The translations under genes and the position numbers were made by a program. From JABDMH01 sp965223165 (GTDB taxonomy: Bacteria; Bacteroidota; Bacteroidia; Chitinophagales; Saprospiraceae), in contig CBDCVQ010000009.1 in the NCBI GenBank assembly GCA_965223165.1, positions 310,001-374,000 of the forward strand: a stretch of 64,000 nt of DNA. Direction: 5' to 3'. The notes beneath the pieces are model-generated. The model made no database searches, was not told the DNA's origin, and saw nothing but the letters and a program-made list of their open reading frames with translations. Below are positions 17,592 to 27,345 of the stretch, piece after piece; within the stretch, counting starts at the first letter, position 1; each line of letters begins with the position of its first letter.

Positions 17592-18611
17592 ATGACACAA
17601 TTACTACAAAATGCCGGCCAAGGTGACGCCGGAGATGGAAACGGTGGAAATGGCGGAAATGGTGGATTCGATCAAGATGAATTCATCGTCAGTTCACCGG
17701 AACTCACGATCGAATTGGCAACAGAGCAAATCTGGACAGTAGACGAGTTTATGGAAGCGGAACCTTGTGATGTGATCGAGCTTGATGAAGACAAGTTGAC
17801 AGAAAAGCTGGGGGTGTCCCAGGGTAAGGAAGGACTTAGTGAAGGTGGGGAGCCTGAGCTTGAATCTGAAGGTGAGCCGGATCCGCAAGCCACAAGTGGA
17901 GGATACAACTACCCTCCCCCATTCACCCGTTATGAGGTATTCTGTGACTACCGAATCTGGCCCTACAGAACTGTCGGCAAACTATTTTTCAGGCGGGGAG
18001 GAAAGTCTTATGTGTGTTCTGCCGCATCGATCGGTAACAATGCAATTTGGACAGCGGGTCACTGTCTACATGCAGGCAATAACAAGAGGTCGGGGTGGTC
18101 TACCAATGTTGTATTTGTGCCGGCTTACAAGGACGGCAATGCACCCTACGGTCAATGGCCTGCTCGACAGCTCTTCACCTCACGTAAATGGTATCAACAT
18201 GGAATTCCTGGCGGGCTATCTGAAGACTGGGGTGCAGCCACACTCTTTCCTCAGAAGGGCAGAAAGATCAGCCAGCGAGTGGGATGGCTTGGTTTTGCCT
18301 GGAACTGGAGCAGGTACCAGCATTGGCACGCCCTGGGCTATCCGGCGGCTGCTCCCTTTAATGGTCAACGACTAATTGCCACAGCTGCCTCCTTTGCCTA
18401 TACGGGAGCACTTCCTGGTGTCGATTCCAACGGCTTTGGGTCAGATATGACAGGAGGTTGCAGTGGCGGACCAGTGATCATGCGCTTTGGCTCAGCGAAC
18501 TATCTCAATGGAAACAACAGCTATCGGAGGAGCAATAAGCCGAAGGAGCTTTTCTCTCCCTACTTCAATTCCAATACAAAAAAGTTTTGGGATGTGATCA
18601 TAGCCAAATAG
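17592..18611 (+). CDS. Trypsin-like (chymotrypsin-fold) serine protease, no signal peptide
   Basis: 339 residues. Catalytic triad: His157 in IWTAGHCL, Asp212 in LSEDWGAATL and Ser291 in TGGCSGGPV, the Glu-V8/trypsin pattern. Before the protease domain lie a Gly/Asn-rich leader (GDGNGGNGGNGG) and a strongly acidic region (residues about 55-100), which look like a propeptide or linker rather than an export signal. So it may act in the cytoplasm or leave by a non-Sec route. The gene begins the protease island and is followed by a hairpin terminator at 18631-18669, so it is its own transcription unit. Substrate unknown. Confidence 0.85.
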   Translation: MTQLLQNAGQGDAGDGNGGNGGNGGFDQDEFIVSSPELTIELATEQIWTVDEFMEAEPCDVIELDEDKLTEKLGVSQGKEGLSEGGEPELESEGEPDPQATSGGYNYPPPFTRYEVFCDYRIWPYRTVGKLFFRRGGKSYVCSAASIGNNAIWTAGHCLHAGNNKRSGWSTNVVFVPAYKDGNAPYGQWPARQLFTSRKWYQHGIPGGLSEDWGAATLFPQKGRKISQRVGWLGFAWNWSRYQHWHALGYPAAAPFNGQRLIATAASFAYTGALPGVDSNGFGSDMTGGCSGGPVIMRFGSANYLNGNNSYRRSNKPKELFSPYFNSNTKKFWDVIIAK

Positions 18612-18630
18612 ACCATGACCTCTTGCAACG

Positions 18631-18669
18631 ATGAATGGCTGTGAGCCAACTCATGGCCATTCATTTTTT
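18631..18669 (+). terminator. Rho-independent terminator after the serine protease gene
   Basis: atgaatggc (18631-18639) pairs with gccattcat (18656-18664); inside, tgag and ctca extend the stem around a ccaa loop. Five T residues follow directly (18665-18669). It lies 20 bases after the protease stop codon. Confidence 0.8.
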
Positions 18670-18832
18670 GATTTCGAGGAGGGAAGGGACAAGTTTGCAA
18701 TAGCAGAGATTCAAATAATCGTCAGGAACGGTATACGCTGGATTGGGGTTGAGTTTGTTACGCCTATGGCCCAACGAGCATGTTAGCGATTCGAGCATGA
18801 TCACTTCTCTTGTCTAAAAAACTATTGAGTCC

Positions 18833-19006
18833 ATGGAAAAGAAAAAGCCGAGCAGCCCATCTCCAGATAAGCAACAGGGAGCCATCCCATCAGGTGAAGG
18901 TGACTTTGTCCAATCGGAAGAAGCCAAGCCCCCCCGAAAATGGACGAAGGAGGAAATGTCAGATGCCCAGCCGATGCCGCTGCCGGAAGTTGATGAATCG
19001 GGTTAG
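18833..19006 (+). CDS. Small acidic peptide resembling a protease propeptide
   Basis: An ATG at 18833 opens a 57-codon frame (MEKKKPSSPSPDKQQ...). It is rich in Lys, Glu, Pro and Ser and ends with KWTKEEMSDAQPMPLPEVD followed by ESG. The EEM-x4-PMPLPEVD end resembles the short segment that precedes the mature domain in some Bacteroidota trypsin-like proteases, but no protease domain follows. It may be a stand-alone inhibitor or substrate peptide for the nearby proteases, or a remnant of one. The 302 bases to the next gene have no clear coding content. Similarity is by eye only. Confidence 0.45.
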   Translation: MEKKKPSSPSPDKQQGAIPSGEGDFVQSEEAKPPRKWTKEEMSDAQPMPLPEVDESG

Positions 19007-19308
19007 GGCAGATGACCAGGAATTTGCCTTTGGTGAACCGCCCTAGTTCTAAACTGACGCCATCGTGGAGAGCTAACCATAAAAGGGTTAACCAGGTCTC
19101 CTAGATTTCATTAAGAGTGTTGTCTCTCCTGCCTAACAGCGATAGCAAATGTTTGAGCTGGCTGCAGGATGATCCCTGGCATGTATGGTAAGCTGCCGGT
19201 GCCAAACATGAGACCGCAGGGTAACGAAGCTCCAAAAATGAGAGACTACCCTGGAAAGAAAGGATAATCTCCCGGTGACTCAGGTCCCGCGCGCCTGACA
19301 CATATATT
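19007..19308. other. Intergenic stretch, no gene seen
   Basis: No frame here has coding character. A weak inverted repeat, ctaacc with gggtta around 19072-19091, could be a terminator for the small peptide gene but lacks a T-tract. Confidence 0.35.
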
Positions 19309-19848
19309 ATGATTAGCTCATCAAAACATAGTGACATGATTGAAGATAATCGGTCCCACCCTGCTACGTATCCAATAGCTTTATCTGTTGCCTTATGCAT
19401 TCTTTTGGCTAGCTGCAACGCCAACAAAAAATTCGGTCATCGGTTGGTGCAGGAAGGTCACGTTGAGGTGGGAGCAGACACCACGTATACCATTCCTTTC
19501 TGCTCCGACCTATTTGCGTATGAGATGAACGTCACAGAGAAGAAGGAGATGCTAAATCTCAGTCCAAGCGATACCAGTATACTTTGCCCCGAACCATTCC
19601 ATCGAGGCTTACCTCCTGATCCTCCGCCTGTTTGCAAGCCTCCCGGCAAATACCTAGCCGTAGACCTGCCGCACAGCATCCATTCGATTGTTGTGATTGC
19701 AACTGACAAGGAGTCCGGCGTGGAAAGCAGATACGACGTAGGAAATCGGTGGGACGTGATCGAACTGCCAGGCGACATCACCAGGTATCATATTCGTGTG
19801 ACTGGAGAATCAATACAAGGTCGCAAGATCGATTGGAGATCACGGTGA
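19309..19848 (+). CDS. Lipoprotein preceding a TPR-CHAT gene
   Basis: 179 residues. The N-terminal hydrophobic segment ends in LLASCN, a lipobox, after a start at 19309 or the internal ATG at 19336. The mature part carries a proline-rich central piece (GLPPDPPPVCKPPG) and beta-like strands at the end; no family is recognised. Its TGA stop overlaps the GTG start of the CHAT gene by three bases, which implies translational coupling and a shared function, perhaps as a surface partner or substrate of the CHAT protein. Confidence 0.62.
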   Translation: MISSSKHSDMIEDNRSHPATYPIALSVALCILLASCNANKKFGHRLVQEGHVEVGADTTYTIPFCSDLFAYEMNVTEKKEMLNLSPSDTSILCPEPFHRGLPPDPPPVCKPPGKYLAVDLPHSIHSIVVIATDKESGVESRYDVGNRWDVIELPGDITRYHIRVTGESIQGRKIDWRSR

Positions 19849-22508
19849 GAAGCTCATTGCTCCAGTTTGTGATTGTCTTCGTCCACAGCCTCACAGGTAT
19901 TTGCCAGGACGGTCTAGACTCTCTACATTTTCGTCGGCTTATTGATTCGGCCGCCATCCATTTTGACATAGATCTGGACAAGGCCATCAGTATATATGAA
20001 CGAGCGAGTAAGCTTGCCGCCGGTACGGGGATGACCAGGGAATACTGCATATCCGAAATCTGGAAGCACGATTGCTACTTGAATTGGAATCAGGTTGATC
20101 AAGCAGAAAAAGTCATTTCGACATTGGAGAAAGCGGTGGAAATCGATCCGTCCGCACATTCTTACGAGTACGCACTCATCACGATCTCTAAGATGAAGGT
20201 CCAGGCAAGGTTAGGGCTTTATCATGAGATGGAAGAAGCCTTACATGACTTGCTTGCAAAGGTGCCGAGGACCGAGGAATTCGCACAGGCAGTTAGAGCA
20301 GCACTCCTGCATTTTGCCAGGGTAGCACAGCTCAAGGGACAATATTACCGAGCAGCCGAGTACATAGAGAGGTGCCTGAACTTCGAAAGGGCAAGAGAGC
20401 AACAAACTGGCACAGCGCCGGTATTGGCACCAAATGAAGGTCGACTTGGACAGGTTTACGTGATGATGAACCTGGACAGTCTGGCAATTCCTCTGCTCAA
20501 GCGTGGAGCAAAGTACTTTCGGGAAGCCCTAGCGGCTTACCCCACCCATAGTTACTTCGTACCATATCTAGTGTCATTTCTGCGAGATCTGGGAACGGCC
20601 TACTCTAACCTTGGAGCTTTTGAAAAAGCGGACGACCTCTTCTCGGAATGCCTGCGGCTTCAAGGGCATAGCAATAGTAATCTCATTCGCACCCAGCTGG
20701 CCATGATTGACAATTTGAAACAACAAGGAGATCTAGAGCAGGCATTGGACCTGGCTACCGAAGTCAAAGATCATTCCGCAGATCTGGGCTGTCAGAATCG
20801 ATCCAGATTGTTCGCTATCATGGCAGACATAAATTTGGACCAAGGCAACTTGCGGCGTGCCCGCAACCTATATGCGGATGCCGAGGAGCTCTTAACCAGC
20901 TGTGAAGACCATATAGCCCTTAATGTGGAGCTGGTTAGCCCACTGTTGACTGAGATAAAAACCAAGCGTCTGCAGCTATTGGCCAGCCTTGATCCTGTGG
21001 AGGCTTGGAAGCAATTGCCAGCTGCCATCGCAGCATACCATGAACTACAAACCACAAGTGTGATCCTCGATGATCAAGTTCAGATCCTTGAAGCTGCCTA
21101 TCGCCTATATGAAATCGCCCTGGAAATCGACATTCTGCATCATGTGGGCAGCCGGCAAGAACTCTTCAATTTTTTTCAACAAAGCCGTTCCCACCTACTG
21201 CAAAAATCTGTGACACAAAACCTATCCAGAGGTGGAACGACAGCAGACGAGCAGCGTCGCGAAATATTGAGGCACAAGATTAGAATGCTACAGCAGTCAT
21301 TGCTTGGAGAAACTGATTCTGTAAAGGTGCTCAATGGAAAAAACCAACTCTTCGATTATCAGGAAAAGTTGAATTGGGAAATGCAAGATATCTCCCAAGA
21401 ATACAGCCATCCCAGCCTGCAAGATGTACAAAGGTCCCTTGGCCCCAATAAGGCTGCAATTGCGGTACTGTGGGGCAGCAAGGCCGTGTACTTTCTGCAG
21501 GTAAGCGACCAAGGACTACAAGTCTGGAAGCTCCCAGAGTCACCAGCTGTGATTGAGCGATTGGTCTCGCTGCTAATGTCCCAAATGATTGCGCGGGAAG
21601 ACTTCAGTATGGAGCTTGACACCTTAAGTGACATACTCTCAACTGCCACCCGCTTGCCTGAATCCTGCTCAGAGGTCATCATCCTTCCGGATGGACCCCT
21701 CGCCTCTTTTCCATTCAACATATTACCGTCGCTAGAAAGTAAGGTTGTTCATTACGACAATCACTTGCAGTTGAAGAGCCCAGGTGGGAAAATGACCGTC
21801 CGGTCGATCAGCGCATTCGCACCGTTCGCAGGTACCGAGCAAAGTGTGGATATGAGGGGTCACGAGCTGGGCAATCTGGGGTATTCGGGCAAAGAGCTAT
21901 CGGGAATCTCCAATGTCGTGAATTCGCAGAGTTTCCTGCGCGAAGAATGCAATCGGGCTGCTTACGAGGACGCCGTAGCTCATTCTGACATTCTGCATCT
22001 AGCTACGCATGCAAGAGCCGATCTCAAGAATCCCGACCTGTCATTTGTGGCCTTATACGGGGGCCAAGAAATCAGGGGATTTGAGATCCAATCACAGCAA
22101 ACTGAAGCCAGCCTCGTAACCTTAAGCGCGTGCGAAACAGCTGTAGGCAAGACAATCCGAGGAGAAGGAGCCTTGAGTCTGTCAAGAGCATATTTCCAAG
22201 CCGGAGCCAAAGCCGTCGTGGCCTCACTCTGGTCGGTCAATGACCAATCCACTTCAATGATCATGACACATTTCTACAAGTATTTGAAACAGGGGAAACG
22301 GAAAGATGTCGCCTTGCATCAGGCACAACAGGATTACTTATCCACGGTAGATCTTAAATATCGGCATCCGTACTATTGGGCAGGATTCATCCTAACAGGT
22401 AGCACAGATGCTCTGCGATTCGGATCCAATCTTGTACCCTTCGTTCTCGTGCTTCTGGTAATCTTCGTGCTACTGGTGGTGCTTGACGCCAACAGGCAAA
22501 CCGCTTAG
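19845..22508 (+). CDS. TPR-CHAT caspase-like protease, exported and membrane-anchored
   Basis: The GTG at 19845 was chosen because it overlaps the previous stop and begins a signal-like sequence (RSSLLQFVIVFVHSLTGICQ); about 887 residues. Residues 40-450 are helical TPR-type repeats (for example PYLVSFLRDLGTAYSNLGAF). The C-terminal CHAT domain has the catalytic dyad: His722 in HLATHARAD and Cys763 in TLSACETAVGK, plus AGAKAVVASLWSVND and YYWAGFILTG. A final membrane helix (PFVLVLLVIFVLLVVLD) would leave the protease outside the cytoplasm. CHAT proteins are caspase/separase relatives that cleave specific targets when activated through their TPR part. Confidence 0.88.
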   Translation: MRSSLLQFVIVFVHSLTGICQDGLDSLHFRRLIDSAAIHFDIDLDKAISIYERASKLAAGTGMTREYCISEIWKHDCYLNWNQVDQAEKVISTLEKAVEIDPSAHSYEYALITISKMKVQARLGLYHEMEEALHDLLAKVPRTEEFAQAVRAALLHFARVAQLKGQYYRAAEYIERCLNFERAREQQTGTAPVLAPNEGRLGQVYVMMNLDSLAIPLLKRGAKYFREALAAYPTHSYFVPYLVSFLRDLGTAYSNLGAFEKADDLFSECLRLQGHSNSNLIRTQLAMIDNLKQQGDLEQALDLATEVKDHSADLGCQNRSRLFAIMADINLDQGNLRRARNLYADAEELLTSCEDHIALNVELVSPLLTEIKTKRLQLLASLDPVEAWKQLPAAIAAYHELQTTSVILDDQVQILEAAYRLYEIALEIDILHHVGSRQELFNFFQQSRSHLLQKSVTQNLSRGGTTADEQRREILRHKIRMLQQSLLGETDSVKVLNGKNQLFDYQEKLNWEMQDISQEYSHPSLQDVQRSLGPNKAAIAVLWGSKAVYFLQVSDQGLQVWKLPESPAVIERLVSLLMSQMIAREDFSMELDTLSDILSTATRLPESCSEVIILPDGPLASFPFNILPSLESKVVHYDNHLQLKSPGGKMTVRSISAFAPFAGTEQSVDMRGHELGNLGYSGKELSGISNVVNSQSFLREECNRAAYEDAVAHSDILHLATHARADLKNPDLSFVALYGGQEIRGFEIQSQQTEASLVTLSACETAVGKTIRGEGALSLSRAYFQAGAKAVVASLWSVNDQSTSMIMTHFYKYLKQGKRKDVALHQAQQDYLSTVDLKYRHPYYWAGFILTGSTDALRFGSNLVPFVLVLLVIFVLLVVLDANRQTA

Positions 22509-22764
22509 CAACCTCGGCCTGAGATAGTGCCCCAACTTGCTCGCTAGCGGCTTTAATTCGCCGTCCTCGATGAGTCAGCTGTCAGTTGGCACCCTTAGAG
22601 TGCCTATTCCTCCTACCTAGACATCAGATGGTAACGTTTTCACCTTACTCATGCACTACTCTAATACCATTCATCCAAAGCACTCTTCCTGAATTTGTTA
22701 CGGCCCATGCCTGATCAAAGGGCGCGGTGACAACTTTGATTATTCACTACAAAAACGTTTAATA

Positions 22765-24054
22765 ATGAATCAGCAATCAGACCACAGAGAACTGGAACAC
22801 CAGCACACCTCCACCGCTTGCAAGTGCAAGGAGGAACTTGGGGTCAAGGCCAACAACGTCTTTCATCCCATCAAAGGATGGGTAAACCCGCGAGAGGTGA
22901 TCCTGCATACTGGAAGACCCTTATACGGAATGGAACATCTTGGATATGTCTTCTTTTCCCAAGATGAGTCTAACGAAAAACACTCACTACTGAATTCTCT
23001 CAAGGGCACATTGACCATGAAAATGCTGCTTTTGCTGCTCAATGATTACCTGCACACAGATGGGGCGATCAGCGAGGAGGATATCCTAAGCCTAAGAGTT
23101 TGTGAACATAATCTGGCCATTTGGCTAATCACCTTTGACTATCACGGTTCAGGACTACATCACTATCTGCAAAGAGTGACCGATGAGGAGCATGGGACGG
23201 CAGGCACGCATCCTACGAGCGGCGACGAAGCCTCCATTGGCATCAACAATACGTTAGGCTCTTCGATCCTGGATACGGATGATTTGCAACTATTGCCACA
23301 GAAGGGTCCATTTCTCGATCGTGGCCATCCCATGGCTGTAGGAATCATTGATCGCGGCGCCCACAATGAGGACGACCCATATTTTGCAAAGAAAGGAAAC
23401 GGCAGACAGGCCAGTGGCATCTATCACCATGTAGATATCTTGGCAAGAATTATTGCACATGAAGGGCACGTCCAGCCTGTTTCGATACCGATGGTAGAGG
23501 ATCCGCATGAGGTGGCCACTGTTTTTGACCTCATTTGTGCCTTGAGTAACCACGCTGAGATTGACAAGGTACAGGTGATCAACATTAGTCAGGGGTTCTA
23601 TGCCGCCGAACCCCATGCTGTTCTTAAAAAGGTCCTCGAAGAGATCACCAAGCCGATCATCTGCTCAGCGGGCAATGACGGTTCCAATAACGATGAGTTT
23701 CCCCACTGGCCGTCCAATTTTGCCGCCAGCATGGAACATGTGTATGCGGTTTCTTATATTGATGAGAGGGGAAACCTAGGAACGCATTCAAACTATGGTT
23801 ATGAATCGGTCACTGCCTCTGCCCGGGGACATTGGATTGACGACCGTCTGGAAGGCTCCTCCTATTCTGCAGCATGGGCATCCCGGATGTTTGCACTTGC
23901 CTCCTCACTTGAGTCAAGGGCAAATCTAACCTTTGACGAGGTGGTACCTGTCGTATCAGAGCTTTACAATGTCACGAATGACAACCCTGATCCAACCATT
24001 TCGAAAGTCCGTTTGGACACGATTGCTCCCGTGGCTGCGCCCACGCCAGTCTAA
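22765..24054 (+). CDS. Subtilisin-like serine protease (S8 fold), no signal peptide
   Basis: 429 residues. The triad can be aligned to subtilisin: Asp196 in VGIIDRGAH, His222 in YHHVDILARIIAH (the first residue of what is HGTHVAGIIA in subtilisin), and Ser366 in EGSSYSAAWAS; the oxyanion Asn is in IICSAGNDGS. The motifs around His and Ser are divergent, so the protein is a distant member. About 190 residues of unknown N-terminal domain with a CKCKEE cysteine cluster precede the protease. With no signal peptide it is probably cytoplasmic. It lies between two CHAT genes, the second of which probably starts inside it, arguing for a common system. Confidence 0.78.
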   Translation: MNQQSDHRELEHQHTSTACKCKEELGVKANNVFHPIKGWVNPREVILHTGRPLYGMEHLGYVFFSQDESNEKHSLLNSLKGTLTMKMLLLLLNDYLHTDGAISEEDILSLRVCEHNLAIWLITFDYHGSGLHHYLQRVTDEEHGTAGTHPTSGDEASIGINNTLGSSILDTDDLQLLPQKGPFLDRGHPMAVGIIDRGAHNEDDPYFAKKGNGRQASGIYHHVDILARIIAHEGHVQPVSIPMVEDPHEVATVFDLICALSNHAEIDKVQVINISQGFYAAEPHAVLKKVLEEITKPIICSAGNDGSNNDEFPHWPSNFAASMEHVYAVSYIDERGNLGTHSNYGYESVTASARGHWIDDRLEGSSYSAAWASRMFALASSLESRANLTFDEVVPVVSELYNVTNDNPDPTISKVRLDTIAPVAAPTPV

Positions 24055-26707
24055 CGCTCTAATCATTATTTTGACACCGTGGCTGGGGATGTCTCTGCAT
24101 CCCCAGTCTTTGAATATTTCCTCCTTTGAGCAGCAATGGGAGGAAGATGCTGATGCGGGGAGACTAAGCGCACTGGGGGAGGCAGTCGTCTCTCTTACCA
24201 ACGCTGCTTGTCCTCACAGCTTAAAGGTCCAATACTTTGAAAGGACACTCGACCTCTTTAGACGCCACGCACTTCAGAATGACTCGATTTGGGGGAGATG
24301 CCTGGTCAATTTTGGGCTTGTCCTTAGGGATCGAGATGCTGAGAAGTCGGTAGCCTACTTTCAGCGGGCGCTAAGTCATTACAGGAAGGCCTTTCCAGAT
24401 AGTGCATATCAAGTACACTCCACCTACTTCCACATCGCCGACAAGAGTTTTGCGACTGGTAATCTGGCCAAGGCCATTTCATACTGTGATAGCGCAATAG
24501 TACTTCAACGGCCCTATGTCAAGACTTGGAATTGGGCTAGGTGCTTGCACCTCAGGGCCGCCATATATAGTCAGCTGGGTGACAAGGGAAAGGCAGATCT
24601 CTTCTTTCAGGTCTCCCGTCCTTACGTTGATTCCCTAGCAATGCATCGGAAAAAATACTTTGCCACGATCGAAGCCGTTGCATATCGACAATTGAACGAA
24701 CCTCAAAGGGTCGTGCAGATCCTATCTCCTTTTGAGAGACAAGGCCAGGGCGACCACTTTGTCCGGTCGGAATTGGGGCAGGCTTACTTTGCTATGGGAG
24801 AGTGGGAACATGCTGCCAAGTACTTCAAAAGAAATCTGCAGAGCGCACCTTCGATTACCGCAAGAATGCTAGTAATCAACAATTTGGCTGGGGCATACTC
24901 CCATCTGGGCAAATCCGACCAGGCCTTGGATCTCTATCAGAGTCTCGACACTTCCCTTCTGAATGCCTCTATGCAGACTTTATATTTGACCAACCTCTCA
25001 CACACGCTGGTCACTGCAGGAGCATTGGAAGTGGGCCTCGCCCTAGATCACCGTCTACGGGACAAAGTGCTCTGGCAAGAAGACATCCCTCCACTCGAAA
25101 GAGTTCGCTTCTTATCCAACAGTCTCGACCATCTACATCAGGATTGGGAAAGTCGGGGTGACATTGCTCGACTGAGGTCGGCAGCGGGCTTTTTGCACAG
25201 CGCTCAGGATATATTGATGCTTGGTCGCAGCGCACTGGAGACCGTCAGCGGTCGCCAGAATCTGGCACGCGTCAGTCATCGCTATTATGACCTAGGCATA
25301 AAAATACTCGGAGCGTTGTACGCACAGAACCCCAAAGAGGAGTACATCACCACCGCTTTGGAGTATGTTGAATCCACCAAAGCCCTTACCCTGAGAGAAG
25401 AGCAGGGCAAGCGATGGCAGCAGGAGTCCGAAGTTACTCGGACGGATCAAATAGCAGTCTTGCTTGATCAGCTAGAAGAAGCTGACCCTAAGGATAGGTT
25501 GAGATACTCCGACAGTTTGTATGCACAAGTGATGCATATACCCGAGGTGAAGCAAATCGATAGAGGACCTTACTCGAATCCTGCTGCAGAGTCGGACTTG
25601 TCTGATCTGACGAGTCTCAACTACTTTCAGCATGGCGACTCCACCCTTTCAATCATCCGACAGGGGAAGTGTGGTGAAATGTTCTGGCATCTCGACCACC
25701 GAGATTGGTTCTACCTGGCCACACGATATCAAGAGCAATTGCGCGACCTCAGGGTACCCGCCCACGAAACGAGCCGCACCGCGACCGCTTTGCGTCAAAT
25801 GATTGCCCCGCAAGAAATGGTCGAAAATTGCGGGCGCACCTTGATCGTCCCTGATGGCATTCTCGCCTATCTCCCATTTGAACCCATGATAGCCCAATCT
25901 CACGGGGACCTCCTGAGATCAGATGTGTCATACTCCTTTTCCCAGGCATTCTTGCGACAGGCCAGGTCCCTACCACATATGAAGGGCCCCGTGGTCTCTT
26001 TTGCGCCTAGGTTTACCGACACTTTGGCCTCAACGGAGGCCTCGCTAGTGGGCCGAAATAGTGCATTTGGCTCCCTGAAGTACAACGTTCAGGAAGTCAA
26101 GGATATCACATTAATCTGGCCGTCCTCGGCTGAGTTTGTCGACACCAATGCGACAAAGGATCTTTTTCTCAGAATGTCCGACCACACCGCTGTTTTACAT
26201 ATCGCAACCCACGCCTTAGGTAGTCGGATGGAGGATAATGAGCCCACGATCTTATTTCACAATTACGAGTCAATCAATCTCGCCGACATTTATCGGACTC
26301 CTATTCGCACCAACCTGGTTGTCATGAGCGCCTGCGAAACGGCGGTGGGAAGATATGCTCCGGGGGAGGGCGTGATGTCCTTTGCACGGGCGTTTGCTGC
26401 CGCTGGAGCCAAATCTGTCGTCGCCTCGCTTTGGGCAGTCAATGATCAGTCGACCAAAGAGATCATGGTGGATTTTCATCGTCACTTGCGAATGGGAAAG
26501 ACCAAGGACAGGGCGTTGAGAGAGGCCAAGCAAGATTTCCTGGCTCGATCGGATCCCCGTTATCATCATCCCTACTACTGGGCAGGCTTCATTGCCATTG
26601 GTGACATGAGCCCGCTCGCGGCAGGGCATTCGGTCCTCATGCCTCTTGCCATCATGGGCCTTCTCCTCTTCGTATTAGTAACTCTGCTGCGGAAAACCTG
26701 GCATTAA
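23978..26707 (+). CDS. Second TPR-CHAT caspase-like protease, exported and membrane-anchored
   Basis: The frame is open from 23933. I favour the ATG at 23978, whose basic stretch then NALIIILTPWLGMSL looks like a signal sequence; a TTG at 24071 is the alternative and would avoid overlap with the subtilase gene. About 909 residues. TPR-like helices fill the first two thirds (GQAYFAMGEWEHAAKYFKRN). CHAT dyad: His in HIATHALGS (codon at 26210) and Cys in VMSACETAVGR (codon at 26333), then AGAKSVVASLWAVND. It ends with a membrane helix (VLMPLAIMGLLLFVLVTLL). It is a diverged paralogue of the CHAT protein encoded at 19845. Confidence 0.86.
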   Translation: MTTLIQPFRKSVWTRLLPWLRPRQSNALIIILTPWLGMSLHPQSLNISSFEQQWEEDADAGRLSALGEAVVSLTNAACPHSLKVQYFERTLDLFRRHALQNDSIWGRCLVNFGLVLRDRDAEKSVAYFQRALSHYRKAFPDSAYQVHSTYFHIADKSFATGNLAKAISYCDSAIVLQRPYVKTWNWARCLHLRAAIYSQLGDKGKADLFFQVSRPYVDSLAMHRKKYFATIEAVAYRQLNEPQRVVQILSPFERQGQGDHFVRSELGQAYFAMGEWEHAAKYFKRNLQSAPSITARMLVINNLAGAYSHLGKSDQALDLYQSLDTSLLNASMQTLYLTNLSHTLVTAGALEVGLALDHRLRDKVLWQEDIPPLERVRFLSNSLDHLHQDWESRGDIARLRSAAGFLHSAQDILMLGRSALETVSGRQNLARVSHRYYDLGIKILGALYAQNPKEEYITTALEYVESTKALTLREEQGKRWQQESEVTRTDQIAVLLDQLEEADPKDRLRYSDSLYAQVMHIPEVKQIDRGPYSNPAAESDLSDLTSLNYFQHGDSTLSIIRQGKCGEMFWHLDHRDWFYLATRYQEQLRDLRVPAHETSRTATALRQMIAPQEMVENCGRTLIVPDGILAYLPFEPMIAQSHGDLLRSDVSYSFSQAFLRQARSLPHMKGPVVSFAPRFTDTLASTEASLVGRNSAFGSLKYNVQEVKDITLIWPSSAEFVDTNATKDLFLRMSDHTAVLHIATHALGSRMEDNEPTILFHNYESINLADIYRTPIRTNLVVMSACETAVGRYAPGEGVMSFARAFAAAGAKSVVASLWAVNDQSTKEIMVDFHRHLRMGKTKDRALREAKQDFLARSDPRYHHPYYWAGFIAIGDMSPLAAGHSVLMPLAIMGLLLFVLVTLLRKTWH

Positions 26708-27345
26708 TCACTGGACGAGAGTCCTTCCCTCAACTTGAGACCCCTCTCATGGTACTCGTGGTTGGAATCTTGAAGAATCACCTCCAACCGACTGGCAGCA
26801 AGAGCTAGATCGCCCGCCTTCAATGCCGTCATCACCAAGAACCACTGGGCCTGCATCTGCCTCGAAGAGGCCTTGTCAACGGCCAACGTGCGAAAATGAC
26901 TTTCTGCAGCTTGTACTCTCCCTGCTTCGAGATCATCGTGCGCCTGCATAAATCGCTCAAATTGTTGTCGCTGCAGCTCGCTGATCTCCGTACCACGTGT
27001 CTCTTCAGAAAGAGGCCTAAAGTAATACTCCGCAAAAAGCCGTTCGGCCACTGCCGGCTTCGGGGCTAGCCATAGCCATACGGCAATCGAAGCCAAACCG
27101 AGAAAAGCTGCTGCAATCGCCGCCCGTCGGATCATCAATCGTCTGCTGGGTTGTTTTCGCACCTGCTCCAGACCGGCCCGAATATCTTCTTCGATAAGCA
27201 GATCTAGGACAGGCTCCACCAACGGATAATTTTCCACGGCTCTCCGCAGGTCCGGATCATTTTGTAGTGCTTTATCCATGATGTCCCGCTGCGCTTGGGA
27301 TAGGGTGTTTTGATGGTACGCCTCTATGTATTGGTAGAGATCCAC
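26704..27345 (-). CDS. Single-pass membrane protein, probable anti-sigma-like partner
   Basis: 213 residues from a GTG start that shares one base with the sigma gene stop (TAGTG). Residues 1-70 form a soluble acidic N-terminal part, then a basic segment RRLMIRR and the membrane helix AAIAAAFLGLASIAVWLWLA at about 72-95, and a helical C-terminal domain with TPR-like pairs (EAGRVQAAESHFRTLAVD; ALKAGDLALAASRLEVIL). The arrangement sigma gene then membrane protein is that of sigma/anti-sigma pairs, although no zinc anti-sigma motif is seen. Its 3' end overlaps the convergent CHAT gene by four bases, suggesting it senses or controls that system. Confidence 0.6.
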   Translation of the reverse strand: MDLYQYIEAYHQNTLSQAQRDIMDKALQNDPDLRRAVENYPLVEPVLDLLIEEDIRAGLEQVRKQPSRRLMIRRAAIAAAFLGLASIAVWLWLAPKPAVAERLFAEYYFRPLSEETRGTEISELQRQQFERFMQAHDDLEAGRVQAAESHFRTLAVDKASSRQMQAQWFLVMTALKAGDLALAASRLEVILQDSNHEYHERGLKLREGLSSSD

